A DNA stretch of 61,655 nt from Shewanella sp. MBTL60-112-B2 (GCF_019655055.1 NZ_BPFA01000031.1:1-61655), one strand, 5' to 3'; positions 16,616 to 25,283 are shown, counted from the stretch's first letter. Translations and numbers: made by a program. The notes: generated from the sequence alone by a model not told the origin.

Positions 16616-18430
16616 TTAAAACGCTTGGTAGCTAACGCTTAAGAACAACTGACGACCTGGGCTGAAATAATTTCTGTCAGAAACGATCTCTTCATCCAGC
16701 AGGTTATTAGTCTTGAGTCTGACTTGCCAAGCATCAGCAATTTTGTAGCCGATACTTAAATCAACTTGGTGGTAAGGATCGAGAAAGTCATTCGAGGCTT
16801 TACGTTCACCTTGATAGTGGTAGTTAAGTAAAACATCGAATGCGTCCCAGCTGTAACCCATTGCATAGTCGAGTTCATGCTCACTGCGGCCATCAAGCTG
16901 TTGATCATCTGCTTTATCTACGGCATCAACATAGCTATAACCGAATTGATGTTCGATCCCCCATGTGGTGTAGTTGAGTGATACTTCGACACCGGTGATT
17001 TCAGCGCTCTGAATATTGGCTGGTTTCCAAATTTCATAGCCATCATCATCTAACTCAGGGGTGGGAGCCCATTGAATAAGGTTATCAATAGTGTTGTGGT
17101 AAAGGCTGATATAACCACGGAGATTATCGCCTGAGTAGTGCAGGGTAATATCATAGTTTTCTGATGTTTCAGAGACTAAATCTGGATTACCAGTTCCTGG
17201 CCAATATAGGTCGTTGAAGCTAGGCGCTTGAAACCCTGTACCTGTGCTGACAGCAAGACGCCATTGGTCATTAAATTGGTAGGCTGCACTGCCGCTGTAA
17301 GAGGTTTCACTGGCGATGTTTTCTACATCGTCATAGCGCACAATACCTTCAAGTAATAACTTGCCATATTGATAGCGTGCAAGGGCGTAAATTCCGGCGA
17401 TATCACGCTCATCAACCGCGTAATCACCAATAATGGATTCTTTAGACCAGTCAATACCGCCAATAAGCGTTAAGTTTGATGAAGCTTGGTATTTGTTGCT
17501 CCAGTTGACTTGATCGCGTGTGGTTTTATAAAGCGTGACTGGATAGTCATCTACATCAGAGCGAAAGTTTTCATTTTTATCTTGAGACTGGGCGAGTGCT
17601 AATTTACTGGTTAGCTTATCGTTTTCGAACTTTGCGCCCACACTCCACAGGTAATTATCATAATCAGCTTCATTGGCGCGGCTGTTATCATATTCATAAT
17701 GGCCTGTTTCTAACTGGCCGTTCCAGTTTAACGACCAAAGCTCGTTTAACGTTTGCTCACCGTTAATGCTCAAGCCTAGGCGGTCATAACCGTCATCATC
17801 ATCTTCAGCGTCATTTTTAACGTTATAACCATCGCTTTGCTCGTGGTTAAGGCTAATACTGGTGTGGCCATCACCATGGCTAATGCCTGCTCCTGCCGTG
17901 GCGCGCATATACTGATCGCTGCCGTATTCGGCCGATGCAAACCATTCGCCGCCTTCAAGTTTACGGGTAAAAATTTGAATCACGCCGCCAATTGCATCGC
18001 TACCCCATATTGCCGCTCTTGGGCCTTTTACGACTTCGATACGTTCTATATTTTCAGGTGACAATGCATTGAAGCTAACAGCGCCAAGGGTTGCCGAGCC
18101 AACCCTGACACCATCGACTAGAACTAACACATGACTGGAATTGGTTCCGCGCATACTGATAGAGGCTGACTGACCCGCACCGCCGTTTCGAGTGACACTT
18201 ACGCCCGGTAGTGTTTCTAGTAGATCTGCCACAGATTTAGGACTTAGTCGGTCAATTTCTTCCCGTTCGATGGTATTGACTACCGCAAGTTGTTGTTCTT
18301 GTTCGGTGTCAAAGCGATCACCCGTAACCGTAATGGTTTCCATAACGGGTGTGGCAGGTATGGCTGCTGCGGCAGTGAAGCTTTGGCATATCGCAATAGT
18401 AAGTACGGAAAGTCGCAGTTTAAAACTCAT
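16616..18430 (-). CDS. btuB: TonB-dependent vitamin B12 outer-membrane receptor
   Basis: 604 residues. A signal peptide (about residues 1-23) is followed by a TonB-box-like ETITVTG segment, the plug domain (VADLLETLPGVSVTRNGGAGQ, SISMRGTNSSHVLVLVDGVRVGS, IERIEVVKGPRAAIWGSDAIGGVIQIFTR) and a 22-strand barrel ending with aromatic Phe (SVSYQAF). The length matches E. coli BtuB (about 594 mature). It is the first gene after the cobalamin riboswitch and so the leading gene of the B12 unit. The assignment to B12 rather than iron rests on the plug sequence and the riboswitch. Confidence 0.95.
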   Translation of the reverse strand: MSFKLRLSVLTIAICQSFTAAAAIPATPVMETITVTGDRFDTEQEQQLAVVNTIEREEIDRLSPKSVADLLETLPGVSVTRNGGAGQSASISMRGTNSSHVLVLVDGVRVGSATLGAVSFNALSPENIERIEVVKGPRAAIWGSDAIGGVIQIFTRKLEGGEWFASAEYGSDQYMRATAGAGISHGDGHTSISLNHEQSDGYNVKNDAEDDDDGYDRLGLSINGEQTLNELWSLNWNGQLETGHYEYDNSRANEADYDNYLWSVGAKFENDKLTSKLALAQSQDKNENFRSDVDDYPVTLYKTTRDQVNWSNKYQASSNLTLIGGIDWSKESIIGDYAVDERDIAGIYALARYQYGKLLLEGIVRYDDVENIASETSYSGSAAYQFNDQWRLAVSTGTGFQAPSFNDLYWPGTGNPDLVSETSENYDITLHYSGDNLRGYISLYHNTIDNLIQWAPTPELDDDGYEIWKPANIQSAEITGVEVSLNYTTWGIEHQFGYSYVDAVDKADDQQLDGRSEHELDYAMGYSWDAFDVLLNYHYQGERKASNDFLDPYHQVDLSIGYKIADAWQVRLKTNNLLDEEIVSDRNYFSPGRQLFLSVSYQAF

Positions 18431-18573
18431 GATTAACCTTTAATTATTTTTTGAGTTAGAAATTTGCGGGAAAATGCGTCGTATTAAGCCGTGAACGAAT
18501 GACTTTATATATCGACGAATAGAAAATATAGGTGTGTTTATATGTAGAAACAGCGACCTGCATCGTCTATTTG

Positions 18574-18592
18574 CTCAAGAAACCCGCTTGAG
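18574..18592 (-). promoter_or_regulatory. Hairpin downstream of the cobalamin riboswitch
   Basis: A 6-bp stem (CTCAAG / CTTGAG, 7-base loop) lies immediately after the B12 box in the btuB leader. It could belong to the expression platform. No T-run follows, so control at translation is more likely than termination. Confidence 0.4.
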
Positions 18593-18597
18593 TCAAT

Positions 18598-18775
18598 AGT
18601 GCTTATGGGTCGGTCTCCTGGCTCACAGCGTCTAGAAACATTCCTTCCCGGGCTAGCCAGTGGTAATAATGCTTCGCTCTGTTTACAGTTGCAGGTACAG
18701 CCGTGGGGTCTCACCACGTTCCCGATTAAGTCGTATAACGCCCTTAAGTGGGCAGGAATATAGCGGTAAAATTCG
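18598..18775 (-). ncRNA. Cobalamin (AdoCbl) riboswitch
   Basis: Read on the minus strand, the leader shows conserved blocks in order: AATCGGGAACGTGGTGAGAC, CCCCACGGCTG, a CTGCAACTGTAA block, GCCACTG-like CCACTGGCTAGCCCGGGAAG, and the B12 box AGCCAGGAGACCGACC (18608-18623). These match the cobalamin riboswitch core. It lies about 170 bases upstream of btuB and by family rule represses the downstream transport and assembly genes when adenosylcobalamin is plentiful. Outer boundaries are approximate. Confidence 0.95.
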
Positions 18776-18814
18776 GGGTGAAACGAGGTAAAGATCACAC
18801 CCAAAATCGAAAAC

Positions 18815-18848
18815 GGAAAAGACTGTTATTTTCCACAGTCTTTTTATG
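18815..18848. terminator. Hairpin upstream of the riboswitch, possible terminator
   Basis: AAAAGACTGT and ACAGTCTTTT form a 10-bp stem with a short loop. T-rich tails exist on both strands. It lies between the MATE gene end and the riboswitch and could insulate the B12 unit. Confidence 0.5.
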
Positions 18849-18964
18849 AGCGGTTTGACGTAAGGTGTAAGCTGGGGTGATTTTTCATTTCTAGTTCAAT
18901 AGCTTGCTTTTTATACGACGTCCAAATTTGCCATCGTGTTCACATCGGTGATTTAAGGCTGAAA

Positions 18965-18998
18965 ACAAAAAGGCTAACTCTTTTGAGTTAGCCTTGTG
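18965..18998 (-). terminator. Terminator of the MATE gene
   Basis: On the minus strand, an 11-bp stem (AAGGCTAACTC / GAGTTAGCCTT, 4-base loop) is followed by TTTGTTTT, about 30 bases past the MATE stop codon. Confidence 0.85.
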
Positions 18999-19024
18999 GG
19001 GTTTTAGCGTGAAGTGGCTAATTA

Positions 19025-20383
19025 TCAAATCGCGGTATTGATAACACCTTGCTTTTGAATGTAGCGTAAGCGGGCTGCAAACATAATTGCTGCGGCTGTT
19101 AAACCGGCGATGAGTCCAATCCAGAAGCCTTGAGCGCCCATGTGCGGAACAATTATATCTGTACGCGCCAAAGTGTAACCTAAGGTCATACCAACGCCCC
19201 AGTATGCAACTAGCGTGATATAAAATGCGCTGCGGGTATCTTTATAACCACGTAGTGCACCTGCTGTAACCACTTGTACTGAATCAGATAACTGATAGAT
19301 AGCGGCGAAGAACATGAGACTGCCAGCGAGAGTAATAACCTCTGGATTATCATTATAAAGTAGCGCAATTTCGTTTCTAAATAAGATAGTAATCACAGCT
19401 GTGCAGGCGGCTAACGAGAATGAGATTATTAGTGCCAGCTTGGTTACTAGCGCTGCGATTTCAGGCTTATCTTGACCTAAGTAATAACCAACACGAATTG
19501 AAACTGCGATACCTAAAGATAGCGGCAACATAAATACGATTGATGAAAAGTTGAGTGCAATTTGATGTCCTGCTACCACTGTGGCGCCCAAAGGGGCTAA
19601 AAGTAGCGCGATGATTGCAAATAAACTCACTTCAAAAAACAGCGCCATAGCGATAGGGAAGCCATGTTTTGTCATGTCAAACATGACTTTTGCGTCTGGT
19701 AAGTGAAAAGATTTGAACGGAGCCAACTCTTTAAACTTTTTATGCCATTGCATGTAAATAACCATGGCGATAAACATTGCCCAGAACACAAGCGCTGTAG
19801 CGATACCACAGCCTGCACCGCCCATTGCAGGCATACCAAAATGACCATAAATGAAGATATAGTTAGCGGGGATATTGACTGCTAGGCCGACAAAGCCAAT
19901 TACCATAGTCGGTAAGGTATAAGAGATCCCTTCGCTACAGCCTCTTAATACTTGATAAAGCACGAATGCAGGTACACCCCACATAAAGCCATTTAGGTAG
20001 CCAACACCAAGTCTTGCCATTTCAGGCTCTAAATCCATCATGGTGAAAATATTCTCTGCAAATGAGAGGATAAGCACCACAACAAGGCTACCAACTATGG
20101 CAATATAACCGGCTTGAAAAGCTAATGGTTGAATCGCTTTTTGATTATCGGCACCATGATGGTGAGCAAATACTGGAGTAAAGGCCATTAATAAGCCTTG
20201 AACAAACAATAATGCTGGTAGCCAAAGACTGGCACTAATTGCAACTGCGGCCATATCGACGGCGCTAACACGGCCAGCCATAACGGTATCGATAAAGCCC
20301 ATCATAGTTTGGGTAACTTGGGCAATAAGCACTGGAAGCGCTAATTGGACTAAGCGTTTGGCTTGAAAGCCAGAATGGTTCAT
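19025..20383 (-). CDS. norM: MATE family multidrug efflux transporter (NorM type)
   Basis: 452 residues with about twelve hydrophobic helices arranged as two six-helix halves. Characteristic segments are RLVQLALPVLIAQVTQTMMG, FIDTVMAGRVSAVDMAAVA, and the second-half GFPIAMALFFEVSLFA. It is an inner-membrane Na+ or H+ antiporter that expels cationic drugs and dyes. It is divergent from riboflavin synthase with only 34 bases between start codons. The same pairing (mdtK and ribE) occurs in E. coli as I recall. Confidence 0.92.
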   Translation of the reverse strand: MNHSGFQAKRLVQLALPVLIAQVTQTMMGFIDTVMAGRVSAVDMAAVAISASLWLPALLFVQGLLMAFTPVFAHHHGADNQKAIQPLAFQAGYIAIVGSLVVVLILSFAENIFTMMDLEPEMARLGVGYLNGFMWGVPAFVLYQVLRGCSEGISYTLPTMVIGFVGLAVNIPANYIFIYGHFGMPAMGGAGCGIATALVFWAMFIAMVIYMQWHKKFKELAPFKSFHLPDAKVMFDMTKHGFPIAMALFFEVSLFAIIALLLAPLGATVVAGHQIALNFSSIVFMLPLSLGIAVSIRVGYYLGQDKPEIAALVTKLALIISFSLAACTAVITILFRNEIALLYNDNPEVITLAGSLMFFAAIYQLSDSVQVVTAGALRGYKDTRSAFYITLVAYWGVGMTLGYTLARTDIIVPHMGAQGFWIGLIAGLTAAAIMFAARLRYIQKQGVINTAI

Positions 20384-20417
20384 GGGTACAGCCCTTAATA
20401 TACTAACGAGAGATAAG

Positions 20418-21032
20418 ATGTTTACAGGTATAGTTCAAGCAACATGCGAAGTGTTGGCGATAGATAAGAAATCAGGCTTAAACACGCTACAAATCGCAAT
20501 TGGGCCGGATTTGCGCGAGGGACTTTCACTAGGGGCAAGTGTCGCAAATAACGGTGTATGTTTAACAGTCACAAGAATAGAAGATGATAGGGTGTTTTTC
20601 GACGTAATGGAAGAGACCCTTAAGCTAACTAACCTATCAAAACTGAGAGTTGGCTCACAGGTTAACATCGAGCGTTCATTAACCTTCGGAAGTGAGATAG
20701 GTGGGCACATTTTATCGGGTCATGTTCATACTCAAGCCGAGGTAGATTTCGTTAGCCAAACTAACGAACATTACGATATTCGGCTGACTGTTGATCCTAA
20801 GTGGATGAACTACATCTTGTATAAAGGTTTTGTGGGCGTAAACGGCTGCAGTTTAACAGTTGGAGAGGTGACTGAAACGAGCTTTATGCTGCATTTAATC
20901 CCCGAAACGCTAAAACTGACCAATCTTGATGGCTATGTTAAAGGTGACAAGATAAATATCGAGATTGATAGTCAGACTCAAGCGATTGTCGACACGGTCG
21001 AACGAGTGCTTGCTAAGAGATTTGCAAGTTAA
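20418..21032 (+). CDS. ribE: Riboflavin synthase, alpha subunit
   Basis: 204 residues from the ATG at 20418 (GAGAGATAA upstream). An upstream in-frame ATG at 20382 would run into the MATE start and is rejected, because the family begins MFTGIVQ. Two lumazine-binding barrels form the enzyme: the first with SLGASVANNGVCLTVT and VNIERSL, the second with FVGVNGCSLTVGEV and NIEIDSQTQAIV. It converts two 6,7-dimethyl-8-ribityllumazine molecules to riboflavin. In E. coli the same gene has also been called ribC. Confidence 0.96.
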   Translation: MFTGIVQATCEVLAIDKKSGLNTLQIAIGPDLREGLSLGASVANNGVCLTVTRIEDDRVFFDVMEETLKLTNLSKLRVGSQVNIERSLTFGSEIGGHILSGHVHTQAEVDFVSQTNEHYDIRLTVDPKWMNYILYKGFVGVNGCSLTVGEVTETSFMLHLIPETLKLTNLDGYVKGDKINIEIDSQTQAIVDTVERVLAKRFAS

Positions 21033-21108
21033 TAGACACTAGCAACTTAATATTAGAAAGTTGACTAAGTTGTCGTTTGTTCTCAGACAAACAAAAGAGC
21101 GGATCTAT

Positions 21109-21309
21109 TTAGTAGATCTGCTCGTCATCTGAATCAATAAAAAATTCAATTTTGTGCTGTGCTTCATCCATATGTAATCGCATATGAATTGGGTTACAGC
21201 AAACTCGACAATCCTCATAGTAATCCTGATCACCACAAGTCGCATCGATATTGATATGTTGGTGATGCCCACAGTGGGGGCAACTAATCGTCTTATTGAT
21301 GAATCGCAT
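21109..21309 (-). CDS. CPXCG-motif cysteine-rich small protein
   Basis: 66 residues. CPHCGHHQHI near the N-terminus and a second pair in CRVCCNPIHM make a likely zinc-binding site, followed by an acidic tail. This matches the widespread Cys-rich CPXCG family of unknown function. It begins two bases after the SDR gene on the same strand, so the two are probably co-transcribed. Confidence 0.85.
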   Translation of the reverse strand: MRFINKTISCPHCGHHQHINIDATCGDQDYYEDCRVCCNPIHMRLHMDEAQHKIEFFIDSDDEQIY

Positions 21310-21311
21310 AT

Positions 21312-22049
21312 TTACGCTCCCATAAAACCTACTGCGCTTCGACCTCCATCTACGGCAATGACTTGGCCAGAGATATAAGGCGCGCTCACTAAATGAGAAA
21401 TAAGCCCGGCAATATCGTTAACTTGGCCAAGCTTAGCCAGCGGGATAGCACTTAATACGGCTTGTTGCGATGGTTCGTCGGATTGTTCTGGCCATAGAAT
21501 TGCGCCCGGTGATACGCCATTGACACGTATATTAGGAGCGAGTTCTTGAGCCAGTGACAAGGTGGCCATTTCAAGTGCAGCCTTTGATATAGAGTATAGT
21601 CCATGATCTTTTAGCGGGCGTTTGCCGTGGATATCTAAAAGGTTAATCACACAACCCTTATTAGCCTCAAGAAGCGGGCTGAGTTTTTCAGCTAATAGGT
21701 AAGGCGCGATAAGGTTTGTTGCAAGCAACTGCTGCACTTTAAGAAAAGAGGTTTCGCCTATTGGTGTCGGGTAAAAGCACGAAGCATTATTAATAAGGAC
21801 AGATACACTGATAGCTAAAGAATTAATTTCAGCAATTAGTGAGTCGATTGCATCGCTATTAGTTAAGTCGGCTTGCATGATAATTGCAGAGTCGCCGCGC
21901 TTAGTATTTAGCTTGTCGCATAGTGCCTGAGCTTCATCAATCGATTGCCCATAGTGGATCACTATATTGTAACCATCATCATGTAATTGAACCGCTATCG
22001 CGTGTCCGATACGTTTTGCAGCGCCAGTCACCAATGCCCAAGTTGTCAT
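21312..22049 (-). CDS. SDR oxidoreductase, pteridine reductase/FolM-like
   Basis: About 245 residues from the ATG at 22049 (an ATG at 22070 adds seven). The NADPH site TGAAKRIG has the Arg-Ile/Leu-Gly form typical of pteridine reductases (PTR1/FolM). The NNASCFYPT motif and the catalytic Tyr/Lys in YSISKAALE are present, and the C-terminus has YISGQVIAVDGGRS. It probably reduces dihydropterins (dihydromonapterin or dihydrofolate), but a generic SDR role cannot be excluded. The CPXCG gene is directly downstream. Confidence 0.85.
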   Translation of the reverse strand: MTTWALVTGAAKRIGHAIAVQLHDDGYNIVIHYGQSIDEAQALCDKLNTKRGDSAIIMQADLTNSDAIDSLIAEINSLAISVSVLINNASCFYPTPIGETSFLKVQQLLATNLIAPYLLAEKLSPLLEANKGCVINLLDIHGKRPLKDHGLYSISKAALEMATLSLAQELAPNIRVNGVSPGAILWPEQSDEPSQQAVLSAIPLAKLGQVNDIAGLISHLVSAPYISGQVIAVDGGRSAVGFMGA

Positions 22050-22090
22050 AACTATGCCCGTATTCTTCATAGATTAAAGATATGGCTAAG

Positions 22091-22435
22091 TTACAAGATT
22101 GAGTTGCTATTAGCCTTTGTAACGACATCATAGCTATAGGTGCTGTTGAATAGAAGATGCTGGTATCGAATAACTAAAGTTATAGATGACTCGTTACGGG
22201 TTAACTTGCTGCCTCGAAGGGGATTAAATTCAACCAGTTCTGCATTGGTTTCTACTTCTTTTAGAGTCGTGCTTTCTTGTAACAAAGAAAGTGTCATCTG
22301 TGCCAAAGCGTGATTAAGTTCAGTTTCAATCTGAGTGGCGATCACTGTTTTATCTATATCAACTTGCGTTACAGGTTTCACTTGGTTTATATCAACTTGA
22401 AAAAGTGCTGCGGCAAACATCAATGTATTAATCAT
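22091..22435 (-). CDS. Hypothetical protein
   Basis: 114 residues, with AGGAGA 6 bases before the ATG, which supports translation. A weak hydrophobic N-terminus (INTLMFAAALFQV) could be a signal peptide. The rest is polar with a helical centre (IETELNHALAQMTLSLLQ) and a strand-rich end. No family is recognised. It lies 42 bp upstream of the pteridine-reductase-like gene on the same strand. Confidence 0.55.
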   Translation of the reverse strand: MINTLMFAAALFQVDINQVKPVTQVDIDKTVIATQIETELNHALAQMTLSLLQESTTLKEVETNAELVEFNPLRGSKLTRNESSITLVIRYQHLLFNSTYSYDVVTKANSNSIL

Positions 22436-22649
22436 TACGATCTCCTTATTTAGATGCGGTGATAATAGTGAGATAACGTGAACAAACTGTGACGCTAAGT
22501 GACTATTTTTATTACATTCGCCTCTATTTAATTTGAGTGATTAATAAGAAAAACTAATATGATGGAAAACTTGCATCGCACAGCCCGTATCACTTAGAAT
22601 TGACGGCTTGCGCGCTGGATACATCAGACTACAGTAAGGTCTAGTCCCA

Positions 22650-22663
22650 GTGGCGTAAACCAC
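22650..22663 (+). promoter_or_regulatory. Upstream CGT-loop hairpin in the thrS leader
   Basis: GTGG and CCAC enclose the loop CGTAAA. The CGT again resembles the threonine anticodon. It could be the second tRNA-like arm of a bipartite thrS operator. In addition, CCAGTGG (22647-22653) can pair with CCACTGG (22702-22708). Confidence 0.45.
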
Positions 22664-22681
22664 ACTTAATTTTAAAACCAA

Positions 22682-22702
22682 GTGGCCCTACGTGGGGGTC
22701 AC
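22682..22702 (+). promoter_or_regulatory. tRNA-Thr anticodon-like operator hairpin of thrS
   Basis: GTGGCCC pairs with GGGTCAC (7 bp, one G-U) around a seven-base loop, TACGTGG. CGT occupies the three anticodon positions, matching a threonine tRNA anticodon arm. It ends 19 bases before the thrS ATG, next to the ribosome-binding site. In E. coli the threonyl-tRNA synthetase binds such an mRNA arm to repress its own translation. Confidence 0.75.
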
Positions 22703-22721
22703 CACTGGAAAAGGAAATATC

Positions 22722-24650
22722 ATGCCTGTTATTACACTTCCTGACGGAAGCAAACGCGAGTTTGCTCACTCTGTTTCTACTTTAGATGTTGCTGCTGACA
22801 TTGGTCCTGGTCTTGCTAAAGCGTGTATCGCTGGTCGCGTGAACGGTGAACTAAAAGACGCATGTGATTTGATTGAAACTGATTCAGATCTTTCAATCAT
22901 CACCGCTAAAGATGAAGAGGGTGTTGAAATTCTTCGTCACTCTTGTGCTCACTTGCTAGGTCATGCGATCAAGCAACTGTTCCCTGAAACCAAAATGGCT
23001 ATCGGTCCAGTTATCGATAATGGTTTCTACTATGACATCGACTTAGACCATAAGTTGACTCAGGAAGATATCGATGCGCTAGAAAAGCGCATGGCTGAAC
23101 TTGCTAAAACTAATTACGCTGTCGATAAGCGTGTTGTTAGCTGGCAAGAAGCGCGTGATACGTTTGAATCACGTGGTGAAGTTTATAAAATGGCGATTTT
23201 GGATGAGAATATTCCAAAAGACTCAACGCCTGCTCTTTATCACCATGAAGAATACATCGACATGTGTCGTGGTCCACACGTACCAAACATGAAGTTCTGT
23301 CAGAACTTTAAGTTGATGAGTGTTGCTGGTGCATATTGGCGCGGTAACTCAGACAACAAGATGTTGCAACGTGTATACGGTACAGCTTGGGCTGATAAGA
23401 AAGCCCTTAAAGTTCACCTTAACCGTCTTGAAGAAGCGGCTAAGCGTGATCACCGTAAAATTGGTAAGCAGTTAGATCTGTACCATATGCAAGAAGAAGC
23501 ACCTGGTATGGTGTTCTGGCATAACGATGGTTGGAGCTTATTCCTAGAGCTTGAGAAGTTTATTCGTCAAAAGCTAGGTCAATATACTTACCAAGAAGTA
23601 AAAGGCCCATTAATGATGGACCGTGTACTTTGGGAACGTAGTGGTCACTGGGACAAGTACTCAGAAGCGATGTTCACAACAAGCTCAGAAAATCGTGAAT
23701 ACGCGGTTAAGCCGATGAACTGCCCAGGTCACGTGCAGATCTTTAACCAAGGTCTTAAGTCATACCGTGATTTGCCATTACGTATGGCAGAGTTTGGTTG
23801 TTGTCACCGTAACGAGCCATCAGGTTCATTACATGGCCTAATGCGTGTACGTGGTTTCACTCAAGATGATGCACATATCTTCTGTACTGAAGAGCAAGTG
23901 CAGCAAGAAGTGAGCGCATGTATCAAGATGGTTTACGATACATACGAAACATTTGGCTTTAATAGCATTGTTGTTAAGTTGTCGACACGCCCAGAAAAGC
24001 GTATCGGTGATGACGATATGTGGGATCGTGCAGAAGAAGCACTTAAGCAAGCATTGACGGCTAACGGTATCGAATTTGAAATTTTACCGGGCGAGGGCGC
24101 GTTTTATGGTCCTAAGATTGAATTTACATTGCACGATTGTCTAGACAGAGCGTGGCAATGTGGTACAGTGCAGCTCGATTATGCGTTACCTGGTCGTTTA
24201 GGTGCAACTTATGTTGCTGAAGATAACAGTCGTCAAACACCTGTTATGATCCACCGAGCGATTTTAGGTTCGTTAGAGCGTTTCTTGGGTATTCTTATTG
24301 AAGAGTACGCAGGTAAATTCCCTGCTTGGTTGTCACCAGTTCAAGTTGTTGTAATGAATATTACCGACAAACAGTCGGATTATGTCGATAATGTAGTCAA
24401 TATATTCAAAGAACATGGAATTCGTGCAACTAAAGACTTGAGGAATGAGAAGATAGGCTTTAAAATACGCGAACATACCTTAAGGCGTGTGCCTTATCTG
24501 TTGGTCGTAGGTGATCAAGAGATGGAAAATAAGGAAGTAGCGGTGCGTACCCGTGAAGGCGTTGACTTAGGTAAGATGCAAATCGAAGAATTTGCTACTA
24601 AGCTCAAGAACCAGATTTCGCTCCGTAGTCTCAATTTGTTGGAGGATTAG
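22722..24650 (+). CDS. thrS: Threonyl-tRNA synthetase
   Basis: 642 residues from the ATG at 22722 with AAGGA upstream, the same length as E. coli ThrRS; an upstream in-frame ATG at 22692 lies inside the operator hairpin. Domains in order: N-terminal TGS (PVITLPDGSKREF), editing domain with HxxxH (HSCAHLLGHAIKQLFP) and the CRGPHVP motif, class II core with MNCPGHVQIF, RMAEFGCCHRNEPSG (motif 2) and HRAILGSLERFLGIL (motif 3), and the anticodon-binding domain. It charges tRNA-Thr and probably represses its own mRNA through the leader hairpin. Confidence 0.98.
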   Translation: MPVITLPDGSKREFAHSVSTLDVAADIGPGLAKACIAGRVNGELKDACDLIETDSDLSIITAKDEEGVEILRHSCAHLLGHAIKQLFPETKMAIGPVIDNGFYYDIDLDHKLTQEDIDALEKRMAELAKTNYAVDKRVVSWQEARDTFESRGEVYKMAILDENIPKDSTPALYHHEEYIDMCRGPHVPNMKFCQNFKLMSVAGAYWRGNSDNKMLQRVYGTAWADKKALKVHLNRLEEAAKRDHRKIGKQLDLYHMQEEAPGMVFWHNDGWSLFLELEKFIRQKLGQYTYQEVKGPLMMDRVLWERSGHWDKYSEAMFTTSSENREYAVKPMNCPGHVQIFNQGLKSYRDLPLRMAEFGCCHRNEPSGSLHGLMRVRGFTQDDAHIFCTEEQVQQEVSACIKMVYDTYETFGFNSIVVKLSTRPEKRIGDDDMWDRAEEALKQALTANGIEFEILPGEGAFYGPKIEFTLHDCLDRAWQCGTVQLDYALPGRLGATYVAEDNSRQTPVMIHRAILGSLERFLGILIEEYAGKFPAWLSPVQVVVMNITDKQSDYVDNVVNIFKEHGIRATKDLRNEKIGFKIREHTLRRVPYLLVVGDQEMENKEVAVRTREGVDLGKMQIEEFATKLKNQISLRSLNLLED

Positions 24651-24653
24651 GTC

Positions 24654-25196
24654 ATAAAGATCAAAAAAACAGCAGGGCGCCAGGCGGCCCCGAACAGAAT
24701 CAACGAGCTCATCGTTGGTGTATCTGAAGTCCGTCTAAACGGTTTAGATGGTGAGCAGTTAGGCATCTTAACTATTAAAGAAGCACAAGAAGTTGCTGAT
24801 GAAGCAGGTGTAGATTTAGTAGAAATTAGCCCTAATGCTGAGCCGCCAGTTTGTCGTGTTATGGACTACGGTAAGTTCCTTTTTGACAAAGCAAAAGCTC
24901 AAAAAGAACAAAAGAAGAAGCAGAAAATTGTACAGGTGAAGGAAATTAAATTCCGTCCCGGTACAGACGAAAACGACTACCAGGTAAAACTACGCAACCT
25001 GACTCGTTTTCTAGAAGACGGCGACAAAGCGAAAGTAACGCTGCGTTTCCGTGGTCGTGAGATGGCTCACCAAAGTTTAGGTATGGATCTTTTGAACCGT
25101 ATCAAAGCTGATTTGGAAGTTATAGCAGTAGTGGAGTCTTTCCCGAAAATGGAAGGTCGCCAAGCTGTTATGGTTCTCGCGCCGAAAAAGAAATAG
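24654..25196 (+). CDS. infC: Translation initiation factor IF-3, non-AUG start
   Basis: 180 residues from an ATA at 24654, eight bases after GGAGG at 24641. The thrS stop TAG lies in the same frame three bases upstream, and no ATG, GTG or TTG occurs in frame for the next 200 bases. Yet the translation matches the IF3 N-domain (APNRIN, VRLNGLDGEQLGI, VDLVEISPNAEPPVCRVMDYGK). The C-domain follows with IKFRPGTDENDYQVK and FRGREMAHQ. E. coli infC uses AUU, and IF3 discriminates against its own rare start codon. ATC at 24660 is the less well-spaced alternative. Confidence 0.93.
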   Translation: MKIKKTAGRQAAPNRINELIVGVSEVRLNGLDGEQLGILTIKEAQEVADEAGVDLVEISPNAEPPVCRVMDYGKFLFDKAKAQKEQKKKQKIVQVKEIKFRPGTDENDYQVKLRNLTRFLEDGDKAKVTLRFRGREMAHQSLGMDLLNRIKADLEVIAVVESFPKMEGRQAVMVLAPKKK

Positions 25197-25283
25197 TAAG
25201 GCAACCATAAAAGTAACAGGGGCCTCTTGAGGTTTCCTGTTCGCCTTGCGTTTTATTAATTGTCCCAATGCGGAGTTTTAGCA

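Noticed and set aside
18538..18804. 88-codon minus-strand open frame upstream of btuB
   Set aside because: It lies inside the cobalamin riboswitch, whose conserved blocks explain the sequence; the peptide looks random.
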